A stretch of 64,000 nucleotides of DNA from an uncultured Lachnospiraceae bacterium (GCA_910577785.1 CAJTNT010000009.1:30604-94603); one strand, 5' to 3'; numbered from the stretch's first letter, positions 1-8,745 are shown. Translations and numbers: made by a program. The notes: generated by a model from the sequence alone, not told the origin.

Positions 1-78
1 AAGCCCATCGAACTTGCCCAGCGACAGCACCGTTGGCTCTTCTATTTTGAAATTAAAGCTCTGCTTTATGTATTCCAT
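1..78 (-). CDS. ribF: Bifunctional riboflavin kinase/FAD synthetase, N-terminal fragment cut by the window edge
   Basis: Only the first 26 codons are present. They begin MEYIKQSF and reach LGKFDGL, which is the start of the FAD-synthetase nucleotidyltransferase motif (G-x-FDG-hH) of RibF. The ATG lies 13 bases after the truB stop, behind AAGGACAGG. The truB-ribF order is the usual one in Firmicutes and supports the call. The enzyme makes FMN and FAD from riboflavin. The rest of the gene lies outside the window. Confidence 0.85.
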   Translation of the reverse strand, partial: MEYIKQSFNFKIEEPTVLSLGKFDGL

Positions 79-91
79 GGCTTTCCTGTCC

Positions 92-1027
92 TTACTCCAT
101 AAAAATTTTCACGGGCTTGATTTTCTGTATCTTCTCTTCCCAGTGGTAAATGCCAATAAAGGCCTGCCTGCTGTCATAAACCCGTACGGCCAAGTCCCGA
201 TATTCCGCCTTCCATCCTTTGGCCCACTCTTCCAGCAATGGGTTCCCATTATAGAGCAGCCTGGAAAATTCCTCCTTCACGGATACCTCTGGATACTGGG
301 TAAATACGCTGTCCGTGTTCGCCACCAGACCCAGGAGGTCTTCCCTGCGCAGTTCTGTCTGGATGTCCTGTTCCCTGGCACGCTTCACCCATGCTTCAAT
401 CTCGGCAATTCTGTGAGCCTCCTGCAGCATAAAATCTGCCACCTGAGTACGCACCAGGGATTCCATACAGCCCCCGCAGCCAAGAGCCTGTCCAATATCA
501 TGGCACAGCGTACGGATATAGGTTCCCTTGGAGCAATGCACCCGCATCCGCACCCTTGGCAGAGAAACCTCTTCTATCTGAATGGAATACAGCGTAACCT
601 GGCGGGGCTTGCGCTCCACTTCCACCCCTGCCCTGGCCAAATCACAGAGCTTCTTCCCATTGACTTTCAGCGCGGAATACATGGGCGGGGTCTGCCAGTA
701 GTTTCCTACAAACCCCCGGATCGTTTCCTCTAGTTCTTCCTGTGTACAGGCCGCCTCCTGTTCTGACTGCACCTGCCCCGTCATATCCTGGGTGTCGGTG
801 ACAATCCCCAGCCGAAGTACGGCGTCGTAGACTTTGTCCTTGTCTGCAAGAAGATCACAGACACGGGTAGCCTTGCCCAGGCACACGGGCAGCACGCCTT
901 CCGCATCCGGGTCAAGCGTACCTGTATGCCCGATTTTTTTCTGCCGGAAGATCCCCCGCAGCTTTGCCACCACATCATGGGAGGTGTAGCCCTTTTCCTT
1001 ATACACATTGATGATTCCATTGACCAT
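92..1027 (-). CDS. truB: tRNA pseudouridine(55) synthase TruB
   Basis: A 311-residue protein of normal family length that makes pseudouridine 55 in the T loop of tRNAs. The N-terminal motif HTGTLDPDAEGVLPV around residues 34-48 holds the catalytic aspartate (D39). The C-terminal part is the less conserved PUA-like extension. It lies between nrnA and ribF in the classical infB-rbfA-nrnA-truB-ribF order, so it is probably co-transcribed from the rimP promoter. Nothing unusual is visible. Confidence 0.96.
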   Translation of the reverse strand: MVNGIINVYKEKGYTSHDVVAKLRGIFRQKKIGHTGTLDPDAEGVLPVCLGKATRVCDLLADKDKVYDAVLRLGIVTDTQDMTGQVQSEQEAACTQEELEETIRGFVGNYWQTPPMYSALKVNGKKLCDLARAGVEVERKPRQVTLYSIQIEEVSLPRVRMRVHCSKGTYIRTLCHDIGQALGCGGCMESLVRTQVADFMLQEAHRIAEIEAWVKRAREQDIQTELRREDLLGLVANTDSVFTQYPEVSVKEEFSRLLYNGNPLLEEWAKGWKAEYRDLAVRVYDSRQAFIGIYHWEEKIQKIKPVKIFME

Positions 1028-1037
1028 AATTGCTTCT

Positions 1038-2006
1038 CTAACCCTCCAAAGCCTGTGCCTGTAGCTGCTCCTTTATTTCTTCACAGATCTCGCCAATCCG
1101 CTCCTTAGGCGCTCCTTCCAAGGTAGCCCCGGCAGCCCGCACATGGCCTCCGCCCCCGTGGTTCATAGCAATCCTTGCCACATCCACCCTGCCATTCGAG
1201 CGCATGCTTACCTTCCAGGCGCCGTCTTCGTTTTCATAAAGGAAAATAGCTGCTTCTACGCCCTTTGTGACCCGCAGCTGGCTGACTATCCCCTCCAGAT
1301 GCCTGGCCTTCACCTGATATCTGGCCATTTCCTCCTGGGTAATCACCGTGGCAATCACTTGCCCCTCTAAATACAGCTCACTGTTCAAAAGAGCCTGCCC
1401 CAGAATCTTATTCTGGCCATAGGTCTTGGCAAAAAAAGTCTCATCGACAATTTTGGAGAAATCAATCCCCTTGTCCATCAGGATGCCTGCGGCCCGCATT
1501 GTCTTGGAGGACGTGCTGGAATACTGGAATACCCCTGTGTCATGGATCATGCCCACATAGATGCATTCCGCAATTTCCGGCGTAATCCTCTCTTCTTCTA
1601 TCAGGTCAAAAATCAGTTCTGACGTAGAGCTGGCCTCCGGGAAAATATAGTTCTCATCCGCGAAGCTGGCATTGCTGATATGGTGGTCAATACAGATCGT
1701 CTTCCTGGCCGTGTCAAAATATTTTACTGCCCCGCCCAGACGGCCGGTATCTCCGCAGTCCTGCACAATGCACAAGTCATATGCCTGATTTCTCTCGCAG
1801 CAATGGCAGATTTTATCCGCATTTTTCAGGAATTTAAAAATATTGGGTATTGGCTCCAGGTACAAATCGACTTCTATCTGCGGAAACCAGGCGGCAATGT
1901 AATTATACGTTGCCAGGCAGGAGCCTACACAGTCGCCATCCGGCTTGACATGCCCGGCGATGGCAACTGTTTTTACCTGCTTTAACTGAGACGCTAAATC
2001 TTTCAT
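1038..2006 (-). CDS. nrnA: DHH-family phosphoesterase, NrnA type (nanoRNase/pAp phosphatase)
   Basis: A 322-residue DHH/DHHA1 phosphoesterase. Visible motifs are VKPDGDCVGS (motif I), DCGD, CIDHHISN (the DHH motif) and C-terminal GGGGHVRAAG of DHHA1. Family members degrade 2-5 nt RNAs from the 5' end and hydrolyse pAp. The ATG at 2006 follows GGGGAGAGGAATAAC and sits just after the rbfA stop (2008-2010). An in-frame ATG 11 codons upstream lies inside rbfA and has no better ribosome site. Position between rbfA and truB is typical. Confidence 0.93.
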   Translation of the reverse strand: MKDLASQLKQVKTVAIAGHVKPDGDCVGSCLATYNYIAAWFPQIEVDLYLEPIPNIFKFLKNADKICHCCERNQAYDLCIVQDCGDTGRLGGAVKYFDTARKTICIDHHISNASFADENYIFPEASSTSELIFDLIEEERITPEIAECIYVGMIHDTGVFQYSSTSSKTMRAAGILMDKGIDFSKIVDETFFAKTYGQNKILGQALLNSELYLEGQVIATVITQEEMARYQVKARHLEGIVSQLRVTKGVEAAIFLYENEDGAWKVSMRSNGRVDVARIAMNHGGGGHVRAAGATLEGAPKERIGEICEEIKEQLQAQALEG

Positions 2007-2007
2007 G

Positions 2008-2370
2008 TTATTCCTCTCCCCGCCCGTTGACTTCGTCAATCAGCCGCGACATATTCACGCCATATTCAATCGACTGATCCATAATAAAACGGATTTCCGG
2101 CGTATTCCGAAGGTTGATGCTCTTTGCCAGCCGGCCGCGGATATAACCTTCCGCGCTCCGAAGGCCCGCCAGGGTATCTTCACGGGCTTTCTCATCCCCG
2201 AACACGCTGATATATGCCTTGCAGCTCTTTAAATCCGGAGCCACTTCCACGGAAACCACGGACGTCAGAGGATGGATCCTGGGGTCTTTGATGCCCCCCT
2301 GGATAATACTGCTCAGCTCCCGCAGAACTTCCCCATTAATCCTTGTATTCTTAATGCTATTTTTTCTCAT
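2008..2370 (-). CDS. rbfA: 30S ribosome-binding factor RbfA
   Basis: A 120-residue protein starting MRKNSIKNTRINGEVLRELS, the usual RbfA N terminus, followed by the KH-like fold with IKDPRIHPLTSVVSVEVAPD. RbfA matures the 16S rRNA 5' region during 30S assembly. The start at 2370 is behind GGAAAGGAATAAA; an upstream in-frame ATG at 2388 has no comparable site. It follows infB after an 84-base gap and is itself followed directly by nrnA. Confidence 0.95.
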   Translation of the reverse strand: MRKNSIKNTRINGEVLRELSSIIQGGIKDPRIHPLTSVVSVEVAPDLKSCKAYISVFGDEKAREDTLAGLRSAEGYIRGRLAKSINLRNTPEIRFIMDQSIEYGVNMSRLIDEVNGRGEE

Positions 2371-2454
2371 TTTATTCCTTTCCAGCAACTGCTCCGTACC
2401 TTTGCCGTGTTTCTTCCCGGCTCTGCTACAGAACTCCTGCCCTGGCTCTCCCGC

Positions 2455-5400
2455 TTAACGCGGAACTTCTACCATGGTATAAGATTCGACGATGTCCAGT
2501 TCCTGGATGTCGTTAAATCCTTCAAATACCAGCCCGCACTCATATCCTGTCTTCACTTCCTTCACGTCATCCTGGAAGCGCCGCAGGGACGCCAGGTTGC
2601 CTTCGAAAATCTGCTTCCCTTCCCTGGATATGCGTACCTTGCACCCTCTCTGCAGTATGCCGTCCAGCACATAGGAGCCTGCAATATTCCCCACGCCGGA
2701 GGCCTTGAAAATCTGCCGGACTTCTGCATGGCCTAATACTTTTTCCTCGAAAATCGGATCCAGCATCCCCTTCATAGCAGCCTGCACATCCTCAATGGCA
2801 TTGTAAATTACCTTGTATAGCCTTACGTCTACGCCTTCCCGTTCTGCGGTCGCCTTGGCTGTGGCGTCCGGCCTTACATTAAATCCAATGATAATCGCAT
2901 TGGAAGCAGAAGCCAGGCTCACGTCAGACTCGTTGATGGCGCCGACACCGCCATGGATGACCTTTACTACGACTTCCTCATTCGAAAGCTTCAGCAGGCT
3001 CTGCTTTACAGCCTCTACGGAACCCTGTACATCGGCTTTCACAATAATCGGCAGCTCTTTGATATTCCCGGACTGAATCTGGGAGAACAGGTCATCCAGG
3101 GACATCCTGGACTTGGTATCTTCCAGCATCCTCTCACGCCCTTCGGAGATAAAGGTCTCGGCAAAGCCCTTCGCCTCTTTCTCCGTATCGGTACATACAA
3201 AGATTTCCCCGGCATTGGGCACATTATTCAACCCTAATATTTCCACTGGCGTGGATGGGCCTGCTTCCTTGACCCTCCTGCCCTTATCGTCAATCATGGC
3301 GCGGACTTTTCCATAGCAGCTTCCGCAAGCCACCGGCTGGCCTACCTTCAGCGTTCCCTTCTGCACGAGGACGGTGGCTACGGAACCGCGTCCCTTGTCA
3401 AGCTGTGCCTCAATGACAAGCCCCCTTGCATTCCGTTTGGGGTTGGCCTTCAGTTCGCTGATTTCTGCTGTCAGCAGCACCATTTCCAACAGGCTGTCGA
3501 TTCCCTCATGGGTATGGGCAGACACTGGCACAAAAATCGTGCTTCCTCCCCAATCCTCTGGGATCAGCTCATACTCTGCCAGCTCCTGCTTCACGCGTTC
3601 AATATTCGCGCTTGGCTTATCAATCTTGTTGATGGCTACAATGATCTCTACCTCTGCCGCCTTGGCATGGCTGATGGCCTCTATGGTCTGCGGCATCACG
3701 CCGTCGTCTGCAGCCACCACGAGGATGGCGATATCTGTGGCGTTCGCCCCGCGCATACGCATCGCTGTAAACGCTTCATGCCCTGGCGTATCAAGGAAGG
3801 TGATCTTCTCTCCATTGCATTCTACCATGTAAGCGCCGATATGCTGGGTGATGCCGCCTGCCTCCTTGTCAATCACATGGGTATCGCGGATGGCGTCCAG
3901 CAGGGAAGTCTTCCCGTGGTCTACATGGCCCATTACACAGACAACCGGCGGGCGTTTTACTTGCGTGGATTCATCTTCTTCCGCTTCCTTCAGCAGCTCT
4001 GCAATAACGTCTACCTTCTCTTCCTGTTCACAGATGCAATTAAACTCCAGTGCAATCTCTTCGGCTGTGGCAAAATCTATCTCACTGTTCACGGTCAGGA
4101 TATTGCCCTGTAAAAACAGCTTCTTTATAATAACGGAAGACTGCACCTTCATACGGTCAGCCAGCTCTTTGATAGTCATCTTCTCCGGAAGGGTCAGCGT
4201 CTTAATCGTATCCTCTGCCTTGGGCTGCTGCTTCTGATGATCCTTCTTGTTCCTGGGCTTCTTCTCCAGGTTATCAAAGCGCTCCTTTTTCCTGCCCATC
4301 AATTCCTTCTCATGGCGCTGGCTGCCGCCCTTGCGGTTGTCACGTTCCCGGCTCTCCTTGCCTCGTGCCTCGTCCATCGGCACAGACTGGGACCCCTGGT
4401 TCAGCTTATTAATCTCCTGCTCAAAACGGTTCCTCTGCCCGGGACGCCCGCCTTGTCCGGAGCGCGCATTCTGGGCATTCCTCCCGCCACGGTCTCCCCC
4501 GTAACGGCCTCCGCGGTCTCCCTGCGGCCTTCCGCTTCGATCACGGTCTCCCTGCGGCCTTCCGCTTCGGTCTCCCTGCGGCCTTCCGCTTCGGTCTCCC
4601 TGCGGCCTTCCGCTTCGGTCTCGATCCCCCTGCGGCCTTCCTCCGTCCCGTTCCCCGCGGAAACGGCTGTTGCGATCTCCTTGCGGCCTTCCGCTTCGAT
4701 CACGGTCTCCCTGCGGCCTTCCGCTTCGGTCTCCCTGCGGCCTTCCGCTTCGGTCTCGCTCTGAACGGAAACGCCCATTGCGTTCCTGATCGTCCTGGCT
4801 CCGGCCGCCCCGCTCACGGTCTTCCGGCCTCCGGCCTCCGCGGTCTCCCTGCGGCCTTCCGCTCCGATCACGGTCTCCCTGACCTCGACCATTGCGGTCT
4901 CGCTCTCCCTGCGGCCTTCCGCTTCGGTCTCCTTGGTTTCTTCCTCCACGGTCTCCCTGGCCCCGACCATTGCGCTCTCCCTGCGGCCTTCCGCTTCGGT
5001 CTCCCTGCCCCCGGCTGTTCTGTCCCTTCTCTTCCTGAAGCCTGTTATTCTTGCCCGGATCCTCCTGGTCCTGGGCGTTCCGCTCTTCTGGATTTACAAT
5101 GTTTCTAGGCTTTTCTTCCTGTCCTTTGGGCAGACGATCTTCTTTGCCCCTTACGGCTCTTTCACCCTGCGACTTTCCTTTTTCACCCTGGCTCTTATTC
5201 TTATCCCCTCCCCTGCTACGCCTTGGCGCCGTCTTGCTGTTCTGGGGGTTAAATACGGCTGTAATGCTTGCTTTCTTCTTGGGGCGTTCTGCAGGCTGGC
5301 TCCCCTCCTGGGATACGCCTTCCTTTTTGGGATCCTCTCCCTTTCTGGCTTCCGTTCCCTTTGCTTCAGCTGCTTTCTTCGGCTCTTCTGACATCTTTGC

Positions 5401-5838
5401 TTCTGCTGCTTTCTTCGGCTCTCCCGATGCCTTTGCCCCTCCCAATCCTTTTCCTTCTGTTACTTTCTTTGGTTCTTCAGACATCCTTGCCCCTTCTTCC
5501 TTCCTGGTTTCTTCTACTTTTTTGGGTTCTCCTGTTTTTTGGGTTTCTCCTGCTTTCTGAGATTTTCCTGCTTTCTGAGGTTCCCCTGCCTTTGGGGATT
5601 CCTGTTGCTTCCGTGCTGGCTCTGGTTTTCCTGTGCCAGTTCCTTTCTCTCCTGCCTCTGGCTTCTGTCCCTTCCCGCCCTCTGCTGCAAATTGATTCCT
5701 CACCATGGCAATTGTCTCACCCTCAATGGAACTGCTGGCTACCTTGTCGTTGATGTTCTTTTCCTTCAAAAACTTTACCACCTCTTTCGACTGTACCTTT
5801 AATTCTTTTGCAATTTCATATATTCTAATTTTAGCCAT
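2455..5838 (-). CDS. infB: Translation initiation factor IF-2 with a very long repetitive N-terminal linker
   Basis: A 1127-residue protein, much longer than the roughly 700-900 residues common for IF-2. Order: IF2_N module (residues 1-55, MAKIRIYEIAKELKVQS); a Lys/Glu/Pro-rich stretch to about 240; an Arg/Gly/Asp/Gln/Ser repeat region at about 275-455 built on GDRSGRPQ; a second IF2_N module around 555-615; the GTPase domain from about 637 (MGHVDHGKTSL, DTPGHEAF, NKIDKP); then the beta-barrel and C-terminal fMet-tRNA binding domains. The conserved half is intact, so the protein should deliver initiator tRNA normally. The linker is unusual in length and composition. Confidence 0.97.
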   Translation of the reverse strand: MAKIRIYEIAKELKVQSKEVVKFLKEKNINDKVASSSIEGETIAMVRNQFAAEGGKGQKPEAGEKGTGTGKPEPARKQQESPKAGEPQKAGKSQKAGETQKTGEPKKVEETRKEEGARMSEEPKKVTEGKGLGGAKASGEPKKAAEAKMSEEPKKAAEAKGTEARKGEDPKKEGVSQEGSQPAERPKKKASITAVFNPQNSKTAPRRSRGGDKNKSQGEKGKSQGERAVRGKEDRLPKGQEEKPRNIVNPEERNAQDQEDPGKNNRLQEEKGQNSRGQGDRSGRPQGERNGRGQGDRGGRNQGDRSGRPQGERDRNGRGQGDRDRSGRPQGDRGGRRPEDRERGGRSQDDQERNGRFRSERDRSGRPQGDRSGRPQGDRDRSGRPQGDRNSRFRGERDGGRPQGDRDRSGRPQGDRSGRPQGDRSGRPQGDRDRSGRPQGDRGGRYGGDRGGRNAQNARSGQGGRPGQRNRFEQEINKLNQGSQSVPMDEARGKESRERDNRKGGSQRHEKELMGRKKERFDNLEKKPRNKKDHQKQQPKAEDTIKTLTLPEKMTIKELADRMKVQSSVIIKKLFLQGNILTVNSEIDFATAEEIALEFNCICEQEEKVDVIAELLKEAEEDESTQVKRPPVVCVMGHVDHGKTSLLDAIRDTHVIDKEAGGITQHIGAYMVECNGEKITFLDTPGHEAFTAMRMRGANATDIAILVVAADDGVMPQTIEAISHAKAAEVEIIVAINKIDKPSANIERVKQELAEYELIPEDWGGSTIFVPVSAHTHEGIDSLLEMVLLTAEISELKANPKRNARGLVIEAQLDKGRGSVATVLVQKGTLKVGQPVACGSCYGKVRAMIDDKGRRVKEAGPSTPVEILGLNNVPNAGEIFVCTDTEKEAKGFAETFISEGRERMLEDTKSRMSLDDLFSQIQSGNIKELPIIVKADVQGSVEAVKQSLLKLSNEEVVVKVIHGGVGAINESDVSLASASNAIIIGFNVRPDATAKATAEREGVDVRLYKVIYNAIEDVQAAMKGMLDPIFEEKVLGHAEVRQIFKASGVGNIAGSYVLDGILQRGCKVRISREGKQIFEGNLASLRRFQDDVKEVKTGYECGLVFEGFNDIQELDIVESYTMVEVPR
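4474..5016 (-). repeat. In-frame tandem repeats coding the IF-2 Arg/Gly-rich linker
   Basis: About 540 bases within infB are made of short repeats coding variations of GDRSGRPQ and GDRDRSGRPQ. Many DNA copies are identical (plus-strand word cttccgcttcggtctccctg). The repeats keep the reading frame and use codons typical of the gene. They create long spurious open frames on the other strand and frame. Confidence 0.9.
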
Positions 5839-5926
5839 ACGTTACTACCTCCGCTATCTCAATATTCTCACGATTCTTCAATGTTCCATATTTTCCACTC
5901 CATTTTCAGACTGCATTTTCTGTTCC

Positions 5927-6325
5927 TCATTTTCTGCCATCCCCTCTTTTATTACTGGTCTCTGCTCTGTGTTCCCAGGCGCTTTCCATATCCTCTGCCA
6001 TCCCTGGCGCAACGTTCCCATCCGCTTTCAGTTTCTCTTCCAGGCTTTTGGCAAACCCCGCGTCCAGTACTGCAAGGGAGGCGCGGAAGCCTTTGCCAAT
6101 CGCATGGCCCAATTCCTCCATAGGCGCATACACATACCATGGCACTTTATAAAAGCTGCACATATTACGGAACATCTTCTTGGTATTTTCCGATGCCTCT
6201 GAAGAGACAATCACCAGAAATGCTTTCCTGCTCTTTACGGCCTTCTCTGTGGAAAATTCACCGCTTACCACTTTTCCCGCCCTTGTGGCCAATCCAAGCA
6301 TGGATAATATCCTATCTTGCTGCAA
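5927..6325 (-). CDS. L7Ae/L30e-family RNA-binding protein, YlxQ type
   Basis: A 132-residue protein starting MQQDRILSMLGLATRAGKVVSGE, with VKSRKAFLVIVSSEASENTKK, the pattern of the L7Ae/L30e/S12e/Gadd45 fold. Members of this group in B. subtilis bind kink-turn RNAs. It lies between ylxR and infB as in other Firmicutes and overlaps the end of ylxR by 14 bases. The C-terminal 35 residues are charged and probably disordered. The exact role in this organism is unknown. Confidence 0.9.
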   Translation of the reverse strand: MQQDRILSMLGLATRAGKVVSGEFSTEKAVKSRKAFLVIVSSEASENTKKMFRNMCSFYKVPWYVYAPMEELGHAIGKGFRASLAVLDAGFAKSLEEKLKADGNVAPGMAEDMESAWEHRAETSNKRGDGRK

Positions 6326-6584
6326 TATTTTCCATCTCCTTTACCAGATTTTCAATACTTTCTTTGGGTATGGCGGCCTTTAGAGAGCGTTCCAATCCCT
6401 TTGTCTTCAAGGCCTTTGCCAGGCATTCCTGATTCGGGCAAAGGTATGCGCCCCGGCCATTCTTTTTCCCTGTCACATCCAGAAGGATTTCTCCTTCCGA
6501 AGTCTTAATCACACGGAGCATCTCCTTCTTGCCTTTCATCTCTCCGCATCCAACACATTGGCGCATGGGAATCTTTTTACTCAT
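6312..6584 (-). CDS. ylxR: YlxR (DUF448) RNA-binding protein
   Basis: A 90-residue protein starting MSKKIPMRQCVGCGEMKGKKEML, with GRGAYLCPNQECLAKA, the two signature blocks of the YlxR/RNaseP-modulator family. The ATG overlaps the 3' end of nusA by 8 bases, indicating translational coupling. The same frame stays open far upstream, but that part is only a shadow of the nusA repeat tail. Family members bind RNA and in B. subtilis YlxR (RnpM) has been linked to RNase P modulation. Confidence 0.93.
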   Translation of the reverse strand: MSKKIPMRQCVGCGEMKGKKEMLRVIKTSEGEILLDVTGKKNGRGAYLCPNQECLAKALKTKGLERSLKAAIPKESIENLVKEMENIAAR

Positions 6585-8130
6585 CTTTCTCTCCCTCTTC
6601 CGGCTCCCCGGCGAAATCATCTGCATAGCCGCCTTCTTCTTCCGATTCCATAGCATAGTCATCCGCATAGCTGCCTTCTTCTTCCGATTCCACAGCATAG
6701 TCATCCGCATAGCTGCCTTCTTCTTCCGATTCCACAGCATAGTCATCTGCATAGCTGCCTTCTTCTTCCGATTCCACAGCATAGTCATCTGCATAGCTGC
6801 CTTCTTCCGGCGTTCCAGCATAGCCGTCCGCATATTCTTCTTCCCCTAATTCCCTGCTGTATTCAGCTACGTAGCCTTCCTCCAGATAATCCCCGGCATA
6901 GCCGTCTGCATAACTGCCTTCTTCTGGCGTTCTGGCATAGCCGTCCGCATAGCTGCCTTCTTCCGATGTCCCGGCATAGCCGTCCGCATATTCTTCTTCC
7001 CCTAATTCCCTGCCGTATCCATCTGCGTAGCCTTCCTCCAGGTAATCCTGATCATATTCTTCATAGTCATTTTCATAATCCATGAAGTCCCCGGCCTCCC
7101 TGGCCTGGGTTTCACTCTTAATATCAATCTTGAATCCCGTCAGCCTTGCAGCCAGCCTTGCATTCTGCCCCTCTTTGCCAATCGCCAGGGACAGCTGGTA
7201 ATCGGGCACTACGACCTTGGCCGTCTTCTCATCAGCATCCGCAATTACAGAAATCACTTTTGCTGGGCTTAAGGCATTTTCAATCAGCATAGCGGCATTG
7301 TCGCTCCAGTTGATAATATCTATCTTTTCCCCGCGCAGCTCATTGACAATGGCATTCACCCTGGTGCCGTTCACTCCCACGCAGGCGCCTACCGGATCCA
7401 CATCCGGGTCATTGCTCCATACAGCAATCTTCGTCCGGCTGCCCGCCTCCCTGGAAATGCTCTTAATCTCCACAATCCCATCCTTTACCTCTGTCACTTC
7501 TGACTCAAACAGCCGCTTCACCAATTCCGGATGGGTCCTGGAGACGGATATCCTGGGGCCTTTGGATGTGGATTTCACTTCCAGGATGTAGACCTTGATA
7601 CGCTCTGTCGGCTGGAAGACCTCGCCCTTCACCTGCTCATTCTCATTCAAGGTAGCGTCCACCTTCCCCAGGTTGATGCTGATGTTTTTCCCCATATACC
7701 GCTGGACGATGCCAGTCACCACATCCTTCTCCTTGCCGTAATACTGCTCGAACAGTACCTTCCGCTCTTCCTCCCGGATTTTCTGCAGGATGACATTCTT
7801 GGCATTCTGTGTGGCAATTCGGCCAAACTCCTTTGATTTCACCTCAATATTGACAATATCGCCGATATCGTAGTGAGAATCAATTTCCCGTGCCTGCTCC
7901 AGGCTGATTTCCATCACAGGGTCTTCCACTTGCTCCACCACCGTCTTCTCCGCATACACATGGAATTCGCAGGTCTTGGGATTAATATCTACCTTGATGT
8001 TGTCTGACTTACCAAAATGGTTTTTGCAGGCAGTAATCAGAGAATTTTCAATCGCTTCCAGCAATGTCTCCTTGCTGATATCTTTTTCTTTTTCGATAAT
8101 CAGCAGCGCTTCCAATAACTCGTTGTTCAT
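6577..8130 (-). CDS. nusA: Transcription termination/antitermination factor NusA with a long acidic repeat tail
   Basis: A 517-residue protein. Residues 1 to about 345 are a complete Firmicutes-type NusA: N-terminal RNA-polymerase binding domain (MNNELLEALLIIEKEKDIS), S1 domain, KH1 (DPVGACVGVNGTRVNAI) and KH2 (LAIGKEGQNARLAARLTG). Firmicutes NusA usually ends near residue 350-400. Here about 165 residues follow, made of acidic Tyr/Ala/Gly/Glu repeats such as EEGSYADGYAG and SYADDYAVESEEEG. The start at 8130 follows GAAGGAGGATAAAAAA. The gene overlaps ylxR and follows rimP by about 20 bases. It modulates pausing, termination and antitermination. Confidence 0.96.
   Translation of the reverse strand: MNNELLEALLIIEKEKDISKETLLEAIENSLITACKNHFGKSDNIKVDINPKTCEFHVYAEKTVVEQVEDPVMEISLEQAREIDSHYDIGDIVNIEVKSKEFGRIATQNAKNVILQKIREEERKVLFEQYYGKEKDVVTGIVQRYMGKNISINLGKVDATLNENEQVKGEVFQPTERIKVYILEVKSTSKGPRISVSRTHPELVKRLFESEVTEVKDGIVEIKSISREAGSRTKIAVWSNDPDVDPVGACVGVNGTRVNAIVNELRGEKIDIINWSDNAAMLIENALSPAKVISVIADADEKTAKVVVPDYQLSLAIGKEGQNARLAARLTGFKIDIKSETQAREAGDFMDYENDYEEYDQDYLEEGYADGYGRELGEEEYADGYAGTSEEGSYADGYARTPEEGSYADGYAGDYLEEGYVAEYSRELGEEEYADGYAGTPEEGSYADDYAVESEEEGSYADDYAVESEEEGSYADDYAVESEEEGSYADDYAMESEEEGGYADDFAGEPEEGEKDE
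6595..7077 (-). repeat. In-frame tandem repeats coding the acidic NusA tail
   Basis: The distal part has a 42-bp unit repeated about five times (14 residues: SYADDYA plus a VESEEE-type spacer). The proximal part has more diverged units of the SYADGYAG and EEYADGYAG type. Frame is preserved throughout. Plus-strand word: ttcttccgattccacagcat. Confidence 0.9.
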
Positions 8131-8150
8131 TTTTTTATCCTCCTTCGCAC

Positions 8151-8618
8151 TCAAAAATCAAAGGCCAAGCGAATCAATGCCAGGTCTGTTTTTGCAAATG
8201 TCATTTGCTCGTGATTTTCCAATTCTATGGTTACTGTAGTTTCATCATATGACTTAAGGATGCCATAAAATTCTTTTTCCTTATGAATGGGACGGTAGGT
8301 TCGGATCTCCAGCTCCTTGCCCAGGCTCCTGGCATAGTCCTTCTCCTTTTTCAACGGCCTGCCCAGACCCGGGGAACTTACCTCAAAAATATAGGATTCC
8401 TCAATAAAATCCTGCTCATCCAATAAATCGCTCATCCTCCGGCTGACCACCTCACAGTCGTCCACCGTAATGCCGCCCTCTTTGTCAATATATGCCCGCA
8501 GATACCAGTTCCCGCCTTCCTTCACATACTCCACATCCACCAGCTCAAAATGGAATTCTTCTATGATTGGGAGCAGCAGTTCCTCCGTCCGCTGCTCATA
8601 ACTCTCTTTCCTTGACAT
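8151..8618 (-). CDS. rimP: Ribosome maturation factor RimP
   Basis: A 155-residue protein of normal length, starting MSRKESYEQRTEELLLPII and containing FELVDVEYVKEGGNWYLRAY, YIFEVSSPGLGRPLKK and the C-terminal SH3-like half. RimP assists 30S assembly. The ATG at 8618 follows GAAAGAAGGTGGAAGC. It is the first gene of the operon, 99 bases downstream of the -10 element at 8717-8722, and nusA begins about 20 bases after its stop. Confidence 0.95.
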   Translation of the reverse strand: MSRKESYEQRTEELLLPIIEEFHFELVDVEYVKEGGNWYLRAYIDKEGGITVDDCEVVSRRMSDLLDEQDFIEESYIFEVSSPGLGRPLKKEKDYARSLGKELEIRTYRPIHKEKEFYGILKSYDETTVTIELENHEQMTFAKTDLALIRLAFDF

Positions 8619-8664
8619 GCTTCCACCTTCTTTCTCGCACTTTCCGGCCACACGCACAAAATTA

Positions 8665-8686
8665 AGAGTGGACAACTGCCCACTCT
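8665..8686 (-). promoter_or_regulatory. Short stem-loop in the rimP leader
   Basis: Read on the minus strand: AGAGTGG, an 8-base loop GCAGTTGT, then CCACTCT, followed by TAATTTTG. It lies between the promoter and the rimP ribosome site. It could be a weak attenuator or an mRNA-stabilising hairpin; the downstream U run is short. Confidence 0.5.
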
Positions 8687-8716
8687 CAACTCTAAGATTA
8701 TCTTGTTATCTTCTTT

Positions 8717-8745
8717 ATGATAGCACTTAATTTTTCTAATTGCAA
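8717..8745 (-). promoter_or_regulatory. Sigma-A type promoter of the rimP-nusA-infB operon
   Basis: Minus strand: -35 TTGCAA at 8740-8745, 17-base spacer, -10 TATCAT at 8717-8722 (5 of 6 consensus bases). It is placed about 100 bases ahead of the rimP start and is the only good match in this gap. Confidence 0.75.

Noticed and set aside
3508..4113. 201-codon plus-strand frame inside infB
   Set aside because: Antisense to the highly conserved GTPase domain of IF-2; codon structure follows the minus-strand gene.
4237..5753. Long plus-strand frames coding hydrophobic, Ser/Leu/Pro-rich repeats
   Set aside because: They are exact antisense shadows of the infB repeat linker and Lys/Glu/Pro region; no ribosome sites and the infB frame is clearly the coding one.
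6595..6833. Upstream extension of the ylxR frame (repeats of WNRKKKAA type)
   Set aside because: Out-of-frame reading of the nusA repeat tail; ylxR starts at MSKKIPMRQC, overlapping the nusA stop.
4474..7077. Regularly spaced repeats that might look like a CRISPR array
   Set aside because: The repeats are in-frame coding repeats without unique spacers of constant length, and no cas genes are present.
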